Part shown: positions 18,588-26,483 of the stretch, piece after piece | Position numbering within the stretch: the first letter of the stretch is position 1 | How the letters are laid out: every line of letters begins with the position of its first letter | Source: Anaerosolibacter carboniphilus | GTDB taxonomy: Bacteria; Bacillota; Clostridia; Peptostreptococcales; Thermotaleaceae | Direction of reading: 5' to 3' | DNA: 64,000 bases | NCBI RefSeq assembly: GCF_014205875.1 | Contig: NZ_JACHEN010000021.1 | Span: 33,090 to 97,089 of the forward strand | Made by a program: the position numbers and the translations under genes | The notes under the pieces: model-generated | Databases searched by the model: none | What the model saw: only the letters and a program-made list of their open reading frames with translations | What the model was told of the DNA's origin: nothing

Positions 18588-19565
18588 CTATATATCAAAA
18601 CCTTCGCAACGAATTAGTTGAATATCGTCTTCAATCTTACTACCAATTGTCGTTAAATAATTACCTACCAAGGCTGCGTTTACTCCTGCCCTAAAGCCGA
18701 TTTTCTGTAGCTCTCCCAAGATCATTCTGCCACCTGCATAACGAATATAACAGTCTGGAATGACGAAACGGTACAGGGCCATGGTCTTTAGCGCCTCCAC
18801 AGGAGATAGTAGTTCCAAATCTCCTAGCGGTGTACCTTTGATAGGATTTAAAATATTTACCGGAATGGATTTTACCCCTAGCTCTCCGATTTCAAAAGCC
18901 ATTTTTACACGATCTTCTACAGACTCACCCATCCCAATGATACCGCCACAGCAGAGTTCCATTCCAGCTTCTTGAATGTTACGAATGGTATCCAAACGAT
19001 CTTGGTACGTATGGGTTGTACAGATTTCTTCATAGTAATCACTGCTGGTTTCCACATTGTGGTGATACATACTAACGCCAGCCCCTTTTAACCTTAAGGC
19101 TTGTTCATGGGATATGATGCCATGGGAAGCACAAATCTTTAAGCTTGTCTCCTTACTTAAACGGCCGTACATCTCCACAAGCTTTTCAAACTCTTCCCCA
19201 TCTACCCCTCTGCCACTGGTCACCAAAGAGAAACGATGGGCCCCTTCTCTTTCCATTTCCTTTGCTCGCTCTATCACTTGATCATAATCTACCAAATCGT
19301 ATTCACCGATCCCTGTATGGTAATGGGCTGATTGTGCACAGTACTTACAGTCCTCAGAACACTTTCCTGATTTCGCATTCATAATCGTACATAAATCCAC
19401 CTTGTTTCCTGCAAACTTTTTACGAATCTCATTGGCACCTTCGTAGAGGGCTTCCAGTGATTCCACATCACTTTCCGTAATAGACATGATTTTCATCGCC
19501 TCATCAAAGGCAATCTTCCCACCATTTAATATCTTTTCTGTCATTTCATGAATAAATTGCTTCAC
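18588..19565 (-). CDS. bioB: Biotin synthase
   Basis: Radical SAM enzyme that inserts sulfur into dethiobiotin. The CxxxCxxC motif (CSEDCKYC) binds the 4Fe-4S cluster at about 69-76. The [2Fe-2S] ligands and NPIKGTPLG segment are also present. The frame includes a GTG at 19574, but GAGGGG abuts it directly and stands 8 nt from the GTG at 19565. The latter start gives 325 residues. It lies 18 nt behind bioY. Confidence 0.95.
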   Translation of the reverse strand: MKQFIHEMTEKILNGGKIAFDEAMKIMSITESDVESLEALYEGANEIRKKFAGNKVDLCTIMNAKSGKCSEDCKYCAQSAHYHTGIGEYDLVDYDQVIERAKEMEREGAHRFSLVTSGRGVDGEEFEKLVEMYGRLSKETSLKICASHGIISHEQALRLKGAGVSMYHHNVETSSDYYEEICTTHTYQDRLDTIRNIQEAGMELCCGGIIGMGESVEDRVKMAFEIGELGVKSIPVNILNPIKGTPLGDLELLSPVEALKTMALYRFVIPDCYIRYAGGRMILGELQKIGFRAGVNAALVGNYLTTIGSKIEDDIQLIRCEGFDI

Positions 19566-19583
19566 CTTGTCCACCCCTCTACT

Positions 19584-20147
19584 TTATCTCAGTCCTACAT
19601 ATCCTGCACGTCTTAATGCTGGTACTACCATGGTTGCCGTAAAGGCTACCACTCCACTTAAAATTAAATCCGATAGAATATATGGTGTGAATCCTGCTGC
19701 GATGGCTCCTGAGATAGGCATAGGCTTACCCATATATAGGTTGATGATTAAATATAAATGAGTTACTCCAAACAAATATACGACCGCGAGTCCTGCAAGC
19801 ACCCGTGGAAATAGATTTCCAAATTTAACTGTCTTTAAATTCTCTGTAAGTTTACCGATAAGCCATGCACAAAGAGTAAATCCTATCAAATATCCGAAGG
19901 TTGGTTCCAATACATAAGTAAGGCCACCACCCTTTGTAAACACGGGAACACCTGCTAAACCAATACCTATATAAAGCAGTTGAGAATACAATCCTAATCT
20001 TGAACCCAAAAATATCCCTGCAAAAGCACAAAATAAAAACTGCAGCGTAAATGGTACAACAGGTGTTGGGATTTTCAGAAAAGCACCAATGGCTGTCAAT
20101 GCTGCAAAAAGTGCGACAAGAATCATGTCTCTTGTTTGTAACTTCAT
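19584..20147 (-). CDS. bioY: Biotin ECF transporter S component
   Basis: A 187-residue integral membrane protein that captures biotin for an energy-coupling-factor transporter. The BioY pattern is clear: IGAFLKIPTPVVPFTLQFLFCAFAG at the N-terminus, then GLAGVPVFTKGGG and PTFGYLIGF, with about six hydrophobic helices. The A/T module is not encoded here and is probably shared. The start has AAGGAGGAG. It is the first gene of the operon, behind a BirA-type operator, so uptake and synthesis are co-repressed by biotin. Confidence 0.95.
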   Translation of the reverse strand: MKLQTRDMILVALFAALTAIGAFLKIPTPVVPFTLQFLFCAFAGIFLGSRLGLYSQLLYIGIGLAGVPVFTKGGGLTYVLEPTFGYLIGFTLCAWLIGKLTENLKTVKFGNLFPRVLAGLAVVYLFGVTHLYLIINLYMGKPMPISGAIAAGFTPYILSDLILSGVVAFTATMVVPALRRAGYVGLR

Positions 20148-20182
20148 CTCTTGCTCCTCCTTTGATATGTATGTTTGATATT

Positions 20183-20234
20183 ATCATATTATAGGTTAAC
20201 TTATTTGTCAACTTTATATTCACAATAAGTTAAC
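20183..20234 (-). promoter_or_regulatory. Biotin operon promoter with BirA operator
   Basis: On the minus strand TTGACA (20211-20206) and TATGAT (20188-20183) are 17 bp apart. A perfect 11-bp inverted repeat, GTTAACTTATT/AATAAGTTAAC (20195-20205 and 20224-20234, 18-bp gap), overlaps it. GTTAAC half-sites at this spacing are the BirA operator of Gram-positive bacteria, so biotinyl-BirA repression is inferred. Confidence 0.88.
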
Positions 20235-20235
20235 A

Positions 20236-20358
20236 TTGCTGATAAAAAGGTACACTACGTGTGCTTCGCTAGGGGAACCTAGTTCCCCTTCGACGGCTGC
20301 CAAGCAGCCTGATCACCCCTCTGACTTCGGCATGGGAATACTTCCCCTGCACCCCTGC
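20236..20358. other. Hairpin-rich non-coding stretch
   Basis: No gene is seen. The stretch is GC-richer than its surroundings and contains GGGGAAC/GTTCCCC (about 20272-20288) and GGCTGC/GCAGCC (about 20295) hairpins, like a degenerate interspersed repeat. Confidence 0.4.
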
Positions 20359-20402
20359 TTTTTTATGGTATAAGAAAATACATTTTCTTATACCATAAAA
20401 AA
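20359..20402. terminator. Long AT-rich perfect palindrome
   Basis: A 21-bp perfect stem (20359-20379 pairs with 20382-20402, 2-nt loop), with arms TTTTTATGGTATAAGAAAAT and its complement. It may act as a transcription barrier between the bio and cbl operons. Confidence 0.55.
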
Positions 20403-20428
20403 TAATACTCTGTTTCTCAGAGTATTAT
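20402..20428 (-). terminator. Terminator of cblTS
   Basis: An ATAATACTCTG/CAGAGTATTAT hairpin overlaps the cblS stop codon, with A/T-rich tails. Confidence 0.65.
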
Positions 20429-21147
20429 ATAAGTTCGCCAATCCTTGTGAATGGAATCCCACAGTCCTCTTCTATAGGACCGTCGCTAAACAGCAGAACT
20501 GCTGTACAAGGCCCCGCCGACTTCTCTAGATTGATGGGTATTTTTCCTTCAAATTTCATATGCAAGCCTGTATGGGCTGACAATTTATCCAACTCCCCTT
20601 TAATGCCAGAAGAGCCTACAGGTAGGATTTCCTTAATATTTTCCCATTGCAAAAGGGGGATCAATGTAGAGATCGTAGCAATTTCCCCTCGATCGTCCAC
20701 TACCTCCTGTCCCATCTTTGGAATCCCCATCACATATACCTTGTTCCCTTTGCCTACCCTATAATGTCTTAGCCCATCTTCTTTGCAGGTCCCCAGCACA
20801 GTTACGCCTAAAGCAGTCATGGTTGTTTCCATGTTTTTCTCCGTACTGATGGTAATGGGTATGAGAAGATTACATTCCTCCAGCTCATCCTGGATGCCTC
20901 GGAGGATTTCTCGGCCTGTAGGCTCCAACTCATTGCAGATATTCGCTGTCATAGCTATCGGCAATGCACCCACTGCAAAGGTCTCCATGAGGCATACCCT
21001 GGCCGTATATTTTCCTGCAATAAACGGAGGCGCCTTCACCACATCCCGGTCCTTTAGTCCAATAGCACCGCAAGAATCACAGGCAATCACCAGAATATCT
21101 CCATTGGGAAGCGTTACTAGATCTATATCTCGATATTTATTTGCCAT
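20425..21147 (-). CDS. cblS: Alpha-ribazole kinase (CblS-type, AIR synthase-related)
   Basis: A 240-residue protein with the fold signature of AIR-synthase/PurM-like ATP-binding proteins (IACDSCGAIGLKD near the N-terminus, FAVGALPIAMTANIC, GVTVLGT). With an adjacent S component and a cobalamin riboswitch, this matches the CblT-CblS pair of Listeria and Geobacillus, where CblS phosphorylates alpha-ribazole for the nucleotide loop of cobamides. The ATG at 21147 is chosen over a TTG at 21156, because AAAGGA abuts the TTG but is 10 nt from the ATG. It overlaps cblT by 11 nt. The assignment rests on context plus family appearance. Confidence 0.82.
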   Translation of the reverse strand: MANKYRDIDLVTLPNGDILVIACDSCGAIGLKDRDVVKAPPFIAGKYTARVCLMETFAVGALPIAMTANICNELEPTGREILRGIQDELEECNLLIPITISTEKNMETTMTALGVTVLGTCKEDGLRHYRVGKGNKVYVMGIPKMGQEVVDDRGEIATISTLIPLLQWENIKEILPVGSSGIKGELDKLSAHTGLHMKFEGKIPINLEKSAGPCTAVLLFSDGPIEEDCGIPFTRIGELI

Positions 21148-21649
21148 CTTGACCAAATCCTTTACTTATTTGTACACCTGATTTGTTCAATGCTGTAAAT
21201 ATGACGATTCCCAATATGGCGTTTACAGCACTTGCTACCAGTAGGAATGGTACTATCCCCATGAAGAAGGGCCAGCCAAAGTTCGGTATGAATACCAATA
21301 CCAAGGGTGCTCCTACCGCGTTGAGTAGAATTCCCACAATCCCCGCGCCAATGAGATTGGTCTTTCTATAGGCAAAATGAAACCCAACCATAGTGATGGC
21401 CATCATCACTGCTACAATAATATGCACTGGAATCGTCATATAAAATCCCGCAGTTGCTGCCGTGAGCATATGCCCTAAAAACCCTATGATTGCCCCCGAT
21501 AATCCGCCAAGCATCAATGTTCCTAAAAATGCCGGCATGGCATCCAGTGCTATACTTTGGAATGGACTAGGAATTTTTATATTTGCCCCAACAAAGCTTA
21601 AAGCGATCAACAATCCCATCCATACTAGTTTTTTTGTACTTACTTTCAT
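21137..21649 (-). CDS. cblT: Alpha-ribazole transporter, ECF S-component type (CblT)
   Basis: A 170-residue hydrophobic protein with about five to six membrane helices and the ECF S-component look (GANIKIPSPFQSIALDAMPAF, then LGGLSGAIIGFLGHM). Gene order with cblS and the upstream cobalamin riboswitch indicate uptake of alpha-ribazole for cobamide salvage. The start has GAGGAGGAAG. An ordinary vitamin S component for another cobamide precursor is the alternative. Confidence 0.83.
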   Translation of the reverse strand: MKVSTKKLVWMGLLIALSFVGANIKIPSPFQSIALDAMPAFLGTLMLGGLSGAIIGFLGHMLTAATAGFYMTIPVHIIVAVMMAITMVGFHFAYRKTNLIGAGIVGILLNAVGAPLVLVFIPNFGWPFFMGIVPFLLVASAVNAILGIVIFTALNKSGVQISKGFGQDGK

Positions 21650-21688
21650 CTTTTCTTCCTCCTCATCAATAGAAGACTTCTAATTTTT

Positions 21689-21764
21689 GTAGGGACGAAC
21701 GACCCTGTCCGTCCGTTAACGTAATCAAAATCATTGCCAGGTGGACAGGGTCCTCCACCCCTAC
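21689..21764. repeat. MITE-like inverted-repeat element (degenerate)
   Basis: The ends TGTAGGG and CCCCTAC, plus an inner GACCCTGTCC/GGACAGGGTC pair, form a 76-bp imperfect palindrome. Its termini resemble those of the element at 59301-59472. It lies between the cobalamin terminator and cblT. Confidence 0.6.
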
Positions 21765-21803
21765 GTTTTCCGGCTTCTTTATTGCTGTAATATTCCCTAC
21801 AAC

Positions 21804-21851
21804 ATAAAAAAGTCCATAGCCTATTTGAATAACAAATAGACCATGAACTTT
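21804..21851 (-). terminator. Cobalamin riboswitch terminator
   Basis: On the minus strand AAGTTCATGGTCTATTTG pairs, with G-U steps, with CAAATAGGCTATGGACTT and is followed by TTTT. It lies between the aptamer and cblT. Confidence 0.8.
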
Positions 21852-21869
21852 ACCATCATTCATGACGCT

Positions 21870-22026
21870 TCGCAGAAAGGCAGGTCTCCTGGCTCGATTC
21901 AACGCCTTTTGTCCCTTCCCCGAATCAACAGGTGGTTATAACAAAGGCTCCTCATCACAGTGGCGGGTCCGCTGAAGATTTACACTTCATTCCCTATTCT
22001 CCCCTATGGGGCACCCAACTACGCAT
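21870..22026 (-). promoter_or_regulatory. Cobalamin riboswitch
   Basis: The minus strand shows the 5' GGTGCCCC/GGGGAGAATAGGGAA block, the B12-box core GACCCGCCACTGTGA, and the 3' block GAGCCAGGAGACCTGCC, all conserved in cobalamin riboswitches. It should repress cblTS when cobalamin is plentiful. Confidence 0.95.
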
Positions 22027-22040
22027 ATATTTTCATCTAT

Positions 22041-22069
22041 AGTATATTCTTTTCTCTTCCTTCTGTCAA
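22041..22069 (-). promoter_or_regulatory. Promoter of the cblTS operon
   Basis: TTGACA (22069-22064), a 17-bp spacer and TATACT (22046-22041) on the minus strand, just upstream of the cobalamin aptamer. Confidence 0.8.
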
Positions 22070-22075
22070 TCACTT

Positions 22076-22102
22076 AAAAAGCTGCCCGAAGGCAGCTTTT
22101 TT
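22076..22102 (-). terminator. Intrinsic terminator
   Basis: AAAAGCTGCC, CGAA, GGCAGCTTTTTT behind the first nucleotidase gene. Confidence 0.88.
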
Positions 22103-22108
22103 GCTGAT

Positions 22109-23851
22109 TTAAGGAATCAATAGCTTTTGTCCTGGTAAGATCAAATGTGGATTCTTTAATTGATTGAACTCGGCAAGCTTTTCATAAGCTACACCAAATT
22201 CCTTCGCAATCTTCCACAATACATCCCCTACTTTTACGATGTACTCTTTCGCAGGAGTAGGAGCAGGTGTAGAAGCTGGCACAGGCGTTGGCGCTGGAGC
22301 CTTTTCTGGAACTACGGCTGGTTCTATGGCAACAATTCTGCCCTCTACCTTTGCATCAGCAGTACCTTTTGCGGCAATATAGTCGATAAGAATTTCATCC
22401 AAGGAAGGGTATTGCCCTAAAGTAGGCGTTCCTTTAAACATATCATACTTGTCGCCGCCTGCTGCCATGAAATCATTAGTGGCAACCTTATATGTCTTGT
22501 TTACATCTAGTTTCTCCCCACCGACCATGGCTTCTGTAACTCTCTGACCTGCGGGCTTATTGGGATTAAATTTGTAGGTTACGCCTGCTACCTGGGCAAA
22601 GTGACCTGCTTGTTCTGGGTATGCATCTACACCATGCTCTAATGCCGCCAAAAGGGCCGATCCTTTTAATTCTGTCAATACAACATAGTTCCCAAACGGC
22701 AATACAGTAATTACTTCACCCTTTGTAATCTCTCCTTCATTAATAGAAGCTCTGATGCCACCACCGTTGGTGATAGCCACGTCTGCTTTTGTGGCATCTA
22801 ACATGGCATCTGCAATCAGATTGCCAAGGTTGGTTTCACTGGTTCTTGCATGGGCTCTTTCTCCATCCAATACAACAGTTGATTTACCGACCACCACAGA
22901 AGTTATTTCATCATTCGCCGCCTTGATGTCTGCCACTAGATCTGTGATTTCTTTGTCTGCTGTGACCGCATCACTGGCAGCCTTGTTGATGAGGCTTGCC
23001 TTCTTCTCTATAACCTTTCCATCCTCCACACTAAATTCAATTATCCCTACATTTTTTCCATATTCACCAGTTTGAGCAATCAAAACATCATGAACGACCA
23101 ACCCATTTTCCAATACGGTGTGGCTGTGGCCGTCGATGATAATATCTATGCCTGCGACTTGTTCAGCAACCTTTTTGCTTGTATCTACACTGCTTTGGTC
23201 CAAACCTAGATGGGCAATCGCTATAATGACATCTGTCTTATCCTGAAGCTCTTTAACCATATCAGCAGCAGCCTGCGTTGGTTCTTCAAAAGTCAATCCT
23301 ACTACATTGTTTGGATGTGTCTTATATAACGTCTCAGGTGTCGCTAAACCAAAGAATCCGATTTTTACTCCATCCACCTCTTTGATTTCATAAGGTGTTA
23401 AGAAGTCAGAACCATCGGCCTTTTTCACGTTGGCAGCTAAGATTGGGAAGTTTGTTATGGCATTTAACTCCAATAATCTTTCCTGTCCATAGTTGAAATC
23501 ATGATTACCAGGTGCCATGAAGTCATAACCTATTTTATTCATGACTTTGGCTACACTTTCACCCTTCACCAAATGAGCAATGGTTTGACCATGGAAAGCA
23601 TCCCCTGCGTCAATCACCAAAGTATTCGGATTCTTCTCCTTTGCTTCCTTTACGATGGTTGAGATCTTATCAAAACCAATCAATGCTGTTTGATCCCCTT
23701 CAATTCTGGCATGGGTGTCATTGGTATGTATGATGGTGATTTTCTTTGCTGTTTCTCCCGCAGCAAAAACTGTGTTATTCGGCAACACCAAGGCAAATAG
23801 CAACGCAAAGACCAAGAAAAATACAGATAACTTTTTCATCGTTCCTTTCAT
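22109..23851 (-). CDS. Secreted 5'-nucleotidase/metallophosphatase with LysM
   Basis: A 580-residue exported UshA/YfkN-type enzyme that should dephosphorylate extracellular nucleotides or related phosphoesters. A signal peptide (to about residue 31) is followed by a metallophosphoesterase domain (about 37-270) with metal motifs IIHTNDTHAR, DAGDAFHG, GNHDFNYG and IDGHSHT. The 5'-nucleotidase C-terminal domain (about 330-490) has the substrate motifs GNLIADAMLDAT and NGGGIR. A Pro/Ala linker and one LysM domain (about 537-580) attach it to peptidoglycan. The ATG at 23851 has GAGGAG. It is a paralogue of the neighbouring gene. Confidence 0.93.
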   Translation of the reverse strand: MKGTMKKLSVFFLVFALLFALVLPNNTVFAAGETAKKITIIHTNDTHARIEGDQTALIGFDKISTIVKEAKEKNPNTLVIDAGDAFHGQTIAHLVKGESVAKVMNKIGYDFMAPGNHDFNYGQERLLELNAITNFPILAANVKKADGSDFLTPYEIKEVDGVKIGFFGLATPETLYKTHPNNVVGLTFEEPTQAAADMVKELQDKTDVIIAIAHLGLDQSSVDTSKKVAEQVAGIDIIIDGHSHTVLENGLVVHDVLIAQTGEYGKNVGIIEFSVEDGKVIEKKASLINKAASDAVTADKEITDLVADIKAANDEITSVVVGKSTVVLDGERAHARTSETNLGNLIADAMLDATKADVAITNGGGIRASINEGEITKGEVITVLPFGNYVVLTELKGSALLAALEHGVDAYPEQAGHFAQVAGVTYKFNPNKPAGQRVTEAMVGGEKLDVNKTYKVATNDFMAAGGDKYDMFKGTPTLGQYPSLDEILIDYIAAKGTADAKVEGRIVAIEPAVVPEKAPAPTPVPASTPAPTPAKEYIVKVGDVLWKIAKEFGVAYEKLAEFNQLKNPHLILPGQKLLIP

Positions 23852-24010
23852 CCTTTCTCCTCTTTGTAATATAATGCTTATACACTACCATTCTATCATA
23901 ACTTTTTCAGTTCGAAAGACAATATATAGAATTTTTTGAATCATTCGACTTGTTCGTCATAGGAATAGCCTTGATTTTTCAAGCTACTTCCTCATACAAG
24001 TTTCCTTCTC

Positions 24011-26011
24011 CTATGGCTGAGGAATGCTCAGTACCTGTCCTGGGAAGATCATATTCGCATTCTTTAATTGGTTGAATTCAGCTAATTTCTTGAGATCGAT
24101 CCCAAACTGCTTAGCAATCTTCCACAACATATCTCCTGCCTTTACTGTGTATGTCACATTGGCAGCAGGGACTATCGGCGCCTTTGTTATGGAAACAGGC
24201 ACTGGCTTGCTTCCACTGTCAGCGGCTAACTTTCCTTCCTTTATTAGATCATTTACATTCAATGCTTTTACATTTGGAGTTCTTCCATCTTCAGAAGTAG
24301 GGATCTTTAACTCTCCTTTTTTCACCATCTCATATACCTTGTCTTTTAATGGATGATTTAAGTCTGCGCCAATAATTTTCCAATTGTTATCTGTTGTTGG
24401 CATGATCGTTTCTTTTTCTTGTACATACTTAACGATCAAGTCTCTAACCCTTCCGTCATCCCCAAATTTTTCATAGGAATCATAAACCTTGTTGGATTCC
24501 TTAATAATGCCGTCCTTGGATAATCCCCCAAAACGATAGTTATTCAAAGCAAGGGTAAACTCTATCTCGTCGGTTACTGGCTTTCCTTTAAATGTCAGGT
24601 TGACAATTCTTTCTCCCACTGGCTTTGATATATCGATCTGATAGTCTACACCAGCGAACATATCAAAATTGTATCCTCTAATATTCGGATCAAAGCTGAT
24701 AGTCACATCTCCTGGCTTATATGTATTAAAATATTTTCCCGCATAAGCTTCCATGTATTCTTTTAATTCCTTACCATTTACCTTTACAGCCATTAAAGTA
24801 TTTTCATATTTGTAGATATTTGCAACATCCTTTTTCTTAAAATCCCCTGCCAAAACATTGGATTTTGAATCAAATAATGCCGCTGCAGAAATATCTGCTC
24901 CAGTATAATGCATCTGTACTTCATTGATAAAATCGACCAAGGCTGTATCCTGCACCTGGGCTGTAGGAATGCCTGGCAATACATCTACTTGATCCAAGAA
25001 GTTCGCTGTTACCTTACCAATGACCACATTTACTTCTTCCCTCGCCTTGTCATGGTATGCTTTGAATGCAGCTTCCATCTCTACATCTGAAGGATAGGTT
25101 TTTGTATCGATATTCTTACTAGCTTTATCCACTACGATCCATTTCCCGTCTTTTTGCTCTAGGGTCAAATCAATTCTTGACACTTTATTTCCGTTATTCT
25201 TAGGTTCCACCAATAATACGCCGTTTACGTCCTTCCCAGGGATATCAGAGTGGGCATGGCCTGCAATCATTGCAGTAAATTGTGGATGGGCTTTTGCAAT
25301 TTCTGCAAGGCCTACTGCCCCATATTCCCCTTCTTCCCCTAAATGATAGGATCCAATAATCACATCGGCTTTACCGTCCAGCTCCGCCAATACCTTCTTT
25401 GTTTCTTCAGCGGGATCAACAAAGGTTAATCCTTCGAAATTCTTGGGTGTACTGGCTTCCCATCTTGGAATATGGTGGGTAATCATCCCTACAATGGCAA
25501 CCTTCACCCCTTGAATTTCTTTAATCATATATGGATTCACAAATCTTGTTCCATCGGCTTTATAGATGTTTGCTGCCAATATAGGTGCCTCTGACCCTTT
25601 GATTGCTCTGCCAAGCACATCCAAACCAAAGTTAAACTCATGATTCCCCAATGTCCAAGCATCATAATCCATCATATTCATGGCCTGTATCATCGGGTGT
25701 ATTTCTTCATTGTTAAACAATGACGCCATGTTATCTTGAATGGTATCCCCGTTGTCAATCAAGATCGTATTTGGATTTTCTGCTCTTACTTCCTTTACCA
25801 CGGAATAGGCTTTTGCAAAACCCGTATTGTCCGTAGCGGAGTCAATCGCATAGTCCCATGGGTAAATACGACCATGCATGTCACTGGTGGCAAGCACTGT
25901 GATTTTCACTTGTTCGCCAGCTGCATAGGACGTGCTGCTTGGAATGGCCATGGCAAGTACCATCACAAGAGCAAGCATCAACGCTGAAACTTTTCTCATT
26001 GTTCCCTTCAC
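24011..26011 (-). CDS. Secreted 2',3'-cyclic phosphodiesterase/nucleotidase (CpdB-like) with LysM
   Basis: A 666-residue exported enzyme of the same superfamily as its downstream neighbour, closer to CpdB/YfkN 2',3'-cyclic-nucleotide 2'-phosphodiesterases. A signal peptide (about 1-30) is followed by a calcineurin-like domain (about 37-290) with TSDMHGRIYPWDYA, DNGDTIQD, GNHEFNFG and AGHAHSD. The 5'-nucleotidase C-terminal domain (about 330-530) and a C-terminal LysM (about 620-663) follow. Both paralogues begin MKGTM and end in near-identical LysM sequence, so they arose by duplication. They probably scavenge extracellular nucleotides, including RNA breakdown products. Confidence 0.92.
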   Translation of the reverse strand: MKGTMRKVSALMLALVMVLAMAIPSSTSYAAGEQVKITVLATSDMHGRIYPWDYAIDSATDNTGFAKAYSVVKEVRAENPNTILIDNGDTIQDNMASLFNNEEIHPMIQAMNMMDYDAWTLGNHEFNFGLDVLGRAIKGSEAPILAANIYKADGTRFVNPYMIKEIQGVKVAIVGMITHHIPRWEASTPKNFEGLTFVDPAEETKKVLAELDGKADVIIGSYHLGEEGEYGAVGLAEIAKAHPQFTAMIAGHAHSDIPGKDVNGVLLVEPKNNGNKVSRIDLTLEQKDGKWIVVDKASKNIDTKTYPSDVEMEAAFKAYHDKAREEVNVVIGKVTANFLDQVDVLPGIPTAQVQDTALVDFINEVQMHYTGADISAAALFDSKSNVLAGDFKKKDVANIYKYENTLMAVKVNGKELKEYMEAYAGKYFNTYKPGDVTISFDPNIRGYNFDMFAGVDYQIDISKPVGERIVNLTFKGKPVTDEIEFTLALNNYRFGGLSKDGIIKESNKVYDSYEKFGDDGRVRDLIVKYVQEKETIMPTTDNNWKIIGADLNHPLKDKVYEMVKKGELKIPTSEDGRTPNVKALNVNDLIKEGKLAADSGSKPVPVSITKAPIVPAANVTYTVKAGDMLWKIAKQFGIDLKKLAEFNQLKNANMIFPGQVLSIPQP

Positions 26012-26395
26012 TTTAAATACCCCCTAGTTTTGATTGCACCTATCGTGCAAATTTATTTTAGCATATAAGAAATGTAAAACAGTGCTGAAATGTGACAATT
26101 CTAAAAATTAAGTTTTTAACATATTTTTTATGTGTTTAAACACTTCCATTCTCGGTATATATACAATAAGAAGGACAATCCTTCTTTCGAGTAGAATCCG
26201 GTAACTCCCTGGCAACCAATAATATGAATCGCTTGTTTCATGAATGAACCCCATCCTCTCGTTTTACGAAGGTAACAAAGATTTAAACTTTTTCTTTGAA
26301 GTATGCAGGAAAGAAGGTAGAAAAGTAAGTGAATGATCAACCCCCAAGTTGTTTAACCGGTTGTTATAGTTACTTCCGATTCTATTCATCATAAA
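26012..26395. other. Gene-poor stretch with hairpins
   Basis: No convincing gene is seen. On the minus strand a possible 37-codon frame starts at about 26240 (MKQAIHIIGCQGVTGF), but it overlaps strong secondary structure: an AAGAAGGA/TCCTTCTT hairpin near 26174-26192 and GGTTGCC/GGTAAC-type pairing near 26205-26225. It could be an uncharacterised leader RNA for the CpdB-like gene. It does not match a riboswitch class I know. Confidence 0.35.
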
Positions 26396-26433
26396 AATGA
26401 GCCACTGAAATGGAATTCAATGGCTCATTTTTT
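26396..26433. terminator. Bidirectional terminator
   Basis: An AAATGAGCCACTGAA/TTCAATGGCTCATTT stem with one mismatch has T-runs on both strands. It lies behind the acetyltransferase gene. Confidence 0.8.
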
Positions 26434-26483
26434 ATTTAGCATGCAAGCGTGTATATTCGTTTATTACCCTTACCCTGTTGATC

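Noticed and set aside
18527..18598. ATG starts for bioD upstream of 18526
   Set aside because: They lie inside or before the bioB-bioD hairpin, with no ribosome-binding site. The TTG at 18526 fits the family N-terminus.
21666..21902. 78-codon minus-strand open frame
   Set aside because: It runs through the cobalamin riboswitch terminator and a MITE-like element, so it is not a gene.
26160..26290. Possible c-di-GMP-I riboswitch before the CpdB-like gene
   Set aside because: The essential GGCAAAC and GACGCAAAGC blocks are missing. Only a GGTTGCC...GTTACC resemblance remains, unlike the clear aptamer at 45270-45358.
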